This document shows positions 62,835 through 64,000 of a stretch of DNA of 64,000 nt, one piece after another. Position 1 is the stretch's first letter. The number at the start of each line of letters is the position of its first letter. The stretch covers positions 45,365 to 109,364 of the forward strand of contig PLHJ01000003.1 of assembly GCA_003138895.1 (NCBI GenBank), given 5' to 3'. Source of the DNA: Acidimicrobiaceae bacterium (GTDB taxonomy: Bacteria; Actinomycetota; Acidimicrobiia; Acidimicrobiales; RAAP-2). The translations under genes were made by a program, and so were the position numbers. The notes under the pieces were generated by a model that saw nothing but the letters and a program-made list of their open reading frames with translations, ran no database searches and had not been told where the DNA came from.

Positions 62835-64000
62835 ATGGAACATTCGATGGTGGAACGACTCGCGGAACTTGAAGAACTAAAAGCCGAGGCGCGCATCGCC
62901 GGTGGCGAAGAGGCAATCGCGAAGCACAAGTCGAGAGGCAAGATGACTGCGCGAGAGCGTATTGAGTATCTGCTCGACGAAGATTCCTTCCAGGAATTCG
63001 ACATGCTCACGCGTCACCACGCTCAGGGCATGGGCCTCGAAGTCTCGAAGCCTCTTGGTGACGGCGTCATCACGGGTTGGGGCACCATCGACGGACGAAA
63101 GGTCTGCGTCTTCTCACAGGACTTCACGGTCTTTGGTGGCGCCCTCGGTGAAACGCACGGCCAAAAAATTCACAAGATCATGGACTTCGCGACGTCGATG
63201 GGCTTTCCCGTCATTGGTCTCAACGACGGCGCCGGCGCTCGCATCCAAGAAGGAGTCGCGGGGCTCAATTCCTACGGCGGCATCTTCCACCGAAACGCCA
63301 AGGCCTCGGGTGTTATTCCGCAGATCTCCGTGATCCTTGGACCCTGCGCCGGTGGTGGCGTGTATTCGCCGGCACTTACCGACTTCATCTTCATGGTGCA
63401 AGGAACGAGTCACATGTTCATCACCGGTCCCGACGTCGTAAAGACCGTGACGGGTGAAGACGTCACCTTGGAAGAGCTCGGTGGTGCTCTCACGCACGCG
63501 TCGAGGTCGGGTGTGGCGCACTTTGTGATGCCCGACGAAAAGAGCGTCCTCGACGAAGTTCGCTACCTTTTGTCGTTTATGCCGTCTAACAATATGGAAG
63601 AAGCGCCGCGCATCATGATGGGCGACGACCCCAATCGTTCCTGTGACGATCTGCGAACGCTGCTGCCTGATTCACCTAACCAGCCCTACGACATGAAAAA
63701 GCTCATCTCGTCGGTGGTGGATAACGGCGAGTACTTGGAAGTACACGCCACCTACGCGCCACAGATCACTTGCGGGTTTGCTCGAATCGACGGCCACGCG
63801 GTGGGACTCGTGAGCAATCAACCCCAGATTTTGGCCGGTGTCTTGGACATTGACTCCTCGGAAAAGGCCGCGCGGTTTGTTCGCACGTGTGACGCCTTCA
63901 ACATTCCGATTGTCACCTTCGTGGACGTGCCCGGTTTTATGCCCGGCACCGACCAAGAATATGGTGGCATCATCCGCCACGGCGCGAAATTGCTCTACGC
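62835..64000 (+). CDS. pccB: propionyl/acyl-CoA carboxylase beta subunit, partial
   Basis: The first 388 residues of a carboxyltransferase cut by the window end (full length usually about 515). Blocks include [60 protein letters not shown], the acyl-CoA oxyanion region [20 protein letters not shown] and the start of the C-terminal [20 protein letters not shown]. It carboxylates propionyl-CoA to methylmalonyl-CoA, matching the preceding mce. ATG 62835 is preferred; ATG 62847 also fits. Confidence 0.95.
   Translation, partial: MEHSMVERLAELEELKAEARIAGGEEAIAKHKSRGKMTARERIEYLLDEDSFQEFDMLTRHHAQGMGLEVSKPLGDGVITGWGTIDGRKVCVFSQDFTVFGGALGETHGQKIHKIMDFATSMGFPVIGLNDGAGARIQEGVAGLNSYGGIFHRNAKASGVIPQISVILGPCAGGGVYSPALTDFIFMVQGTSHMFITGPDVVKTVTGEDVTLEELGGALTHASRSGVAHFVMPDEKSVLDEVRYLLSFMPSNNMEEAPRIMMGDDPNRSCDDLRTLLPDSPNQPYDMKKLISSVVDNGEYLEVHATYAPQITCGFARIDGHAVGLVSNQPQILAGVLDIDSSEKAARFVRTCDAFNIPIVTFVDVPGFMPGTDQEYGGIIRHGAKLLY

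Overview
The window looks like chromosome of an actinobacterium of moderate G+C, most plausibly in or near the Acidimicrobiia. Supporting signs are the furA-katG pair, a SenX3/RegX3-like pair, a MarP-like protease (CvpA-type membrane part plus trypsin fold), a DUF2510 protein, a deazaflavin (F420)-type oxidoreductase, crotonyl-CoA carboxylase/reductase, frequent GTG starts, and many genes that seem leaderless (a TANNNT element 6-8 bases before the start codon). The class assignment is inference; a marker-gene tree would settle it.

Layout. 1-1.9 kb: a VapBC-type toxin-antitoxin pair, a VOC protein, and a second MazEF-like pair whose antitoxin frame carries an in-frame amber codon. 1.9-5.2 kb: katG and its Fur-type repressor, then a deazaflavin oxidoreductase. 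5.2-9.7 kb: a three-gene cytochrome b6-like unit, haem A and haem O synthases and a thioredoxin-like protein. 9.7-14.7 kb: an ABC exporter, serS and a SenX3/RegX3-like pair. 14.7-19.6 kb: a compact five-gene type IV secretion-like cassette (pilin-like, TrbL/VirB6-like, SCO6880/VirB3-B4N-like, VirB4-like ATPase, VirD4-like coupling ATPase), with no relaxase or integrase. A cytochrome P450 and a ROK/polyphosphate-glucokinase-like protein follow. 21.5-25.5 kb: an M20 amidohydrolase, tRNA-Arg(ACG), a second two-component system and a small secreted protein with a PhoP-like direct repeat upstream. 25.6-34.2 kb: an unknown 445-residue protein, YbjQ, a cysteine-less DksA-like protein, an FGGY kinase with a PLP decarboxylase/lyase, and an ATP-grasp/alpha-E/transglutaminase triad. 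34.4-44.4 kb: a transporter, an acetyltransferase, small membrane proteins, purU and a glycosyltransferase cluster. 44.5-52.3 kb: acyl-CoA dehydrogenase, nitrobindin-like protein, aldehyde dehydrogenase, a Cys-paired lipoprotein, a MarP-like protease and gabT. 52.4-59.7 kb: two tRNA-Ser genes, an MFS exporter, tadA, SRP RNA, dnaX, recR, uppP and sixA. 59.7-64 kb: thiolase, ccr, mce and the start of a pccB-like gene, which form an ethylmalonyl/methylmalonyl-CoA carbon module.

The genome is tightly packed. Operon genes overlap by ATGA/GTGA, and seven convergent pairs share a 4-base stop quadruplet. No insertion sequence, CRISPR array or integrase was seen. The feature most likely to be an under-described system is the relaxase-less type IV secretion-like cassette. 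Other points for follow-up are the amber-interrupted antitoxin, the divergent cytochrome b unit, the leaderless-promoter pattern and the seven-repeat Cys-paired lipoprotein.
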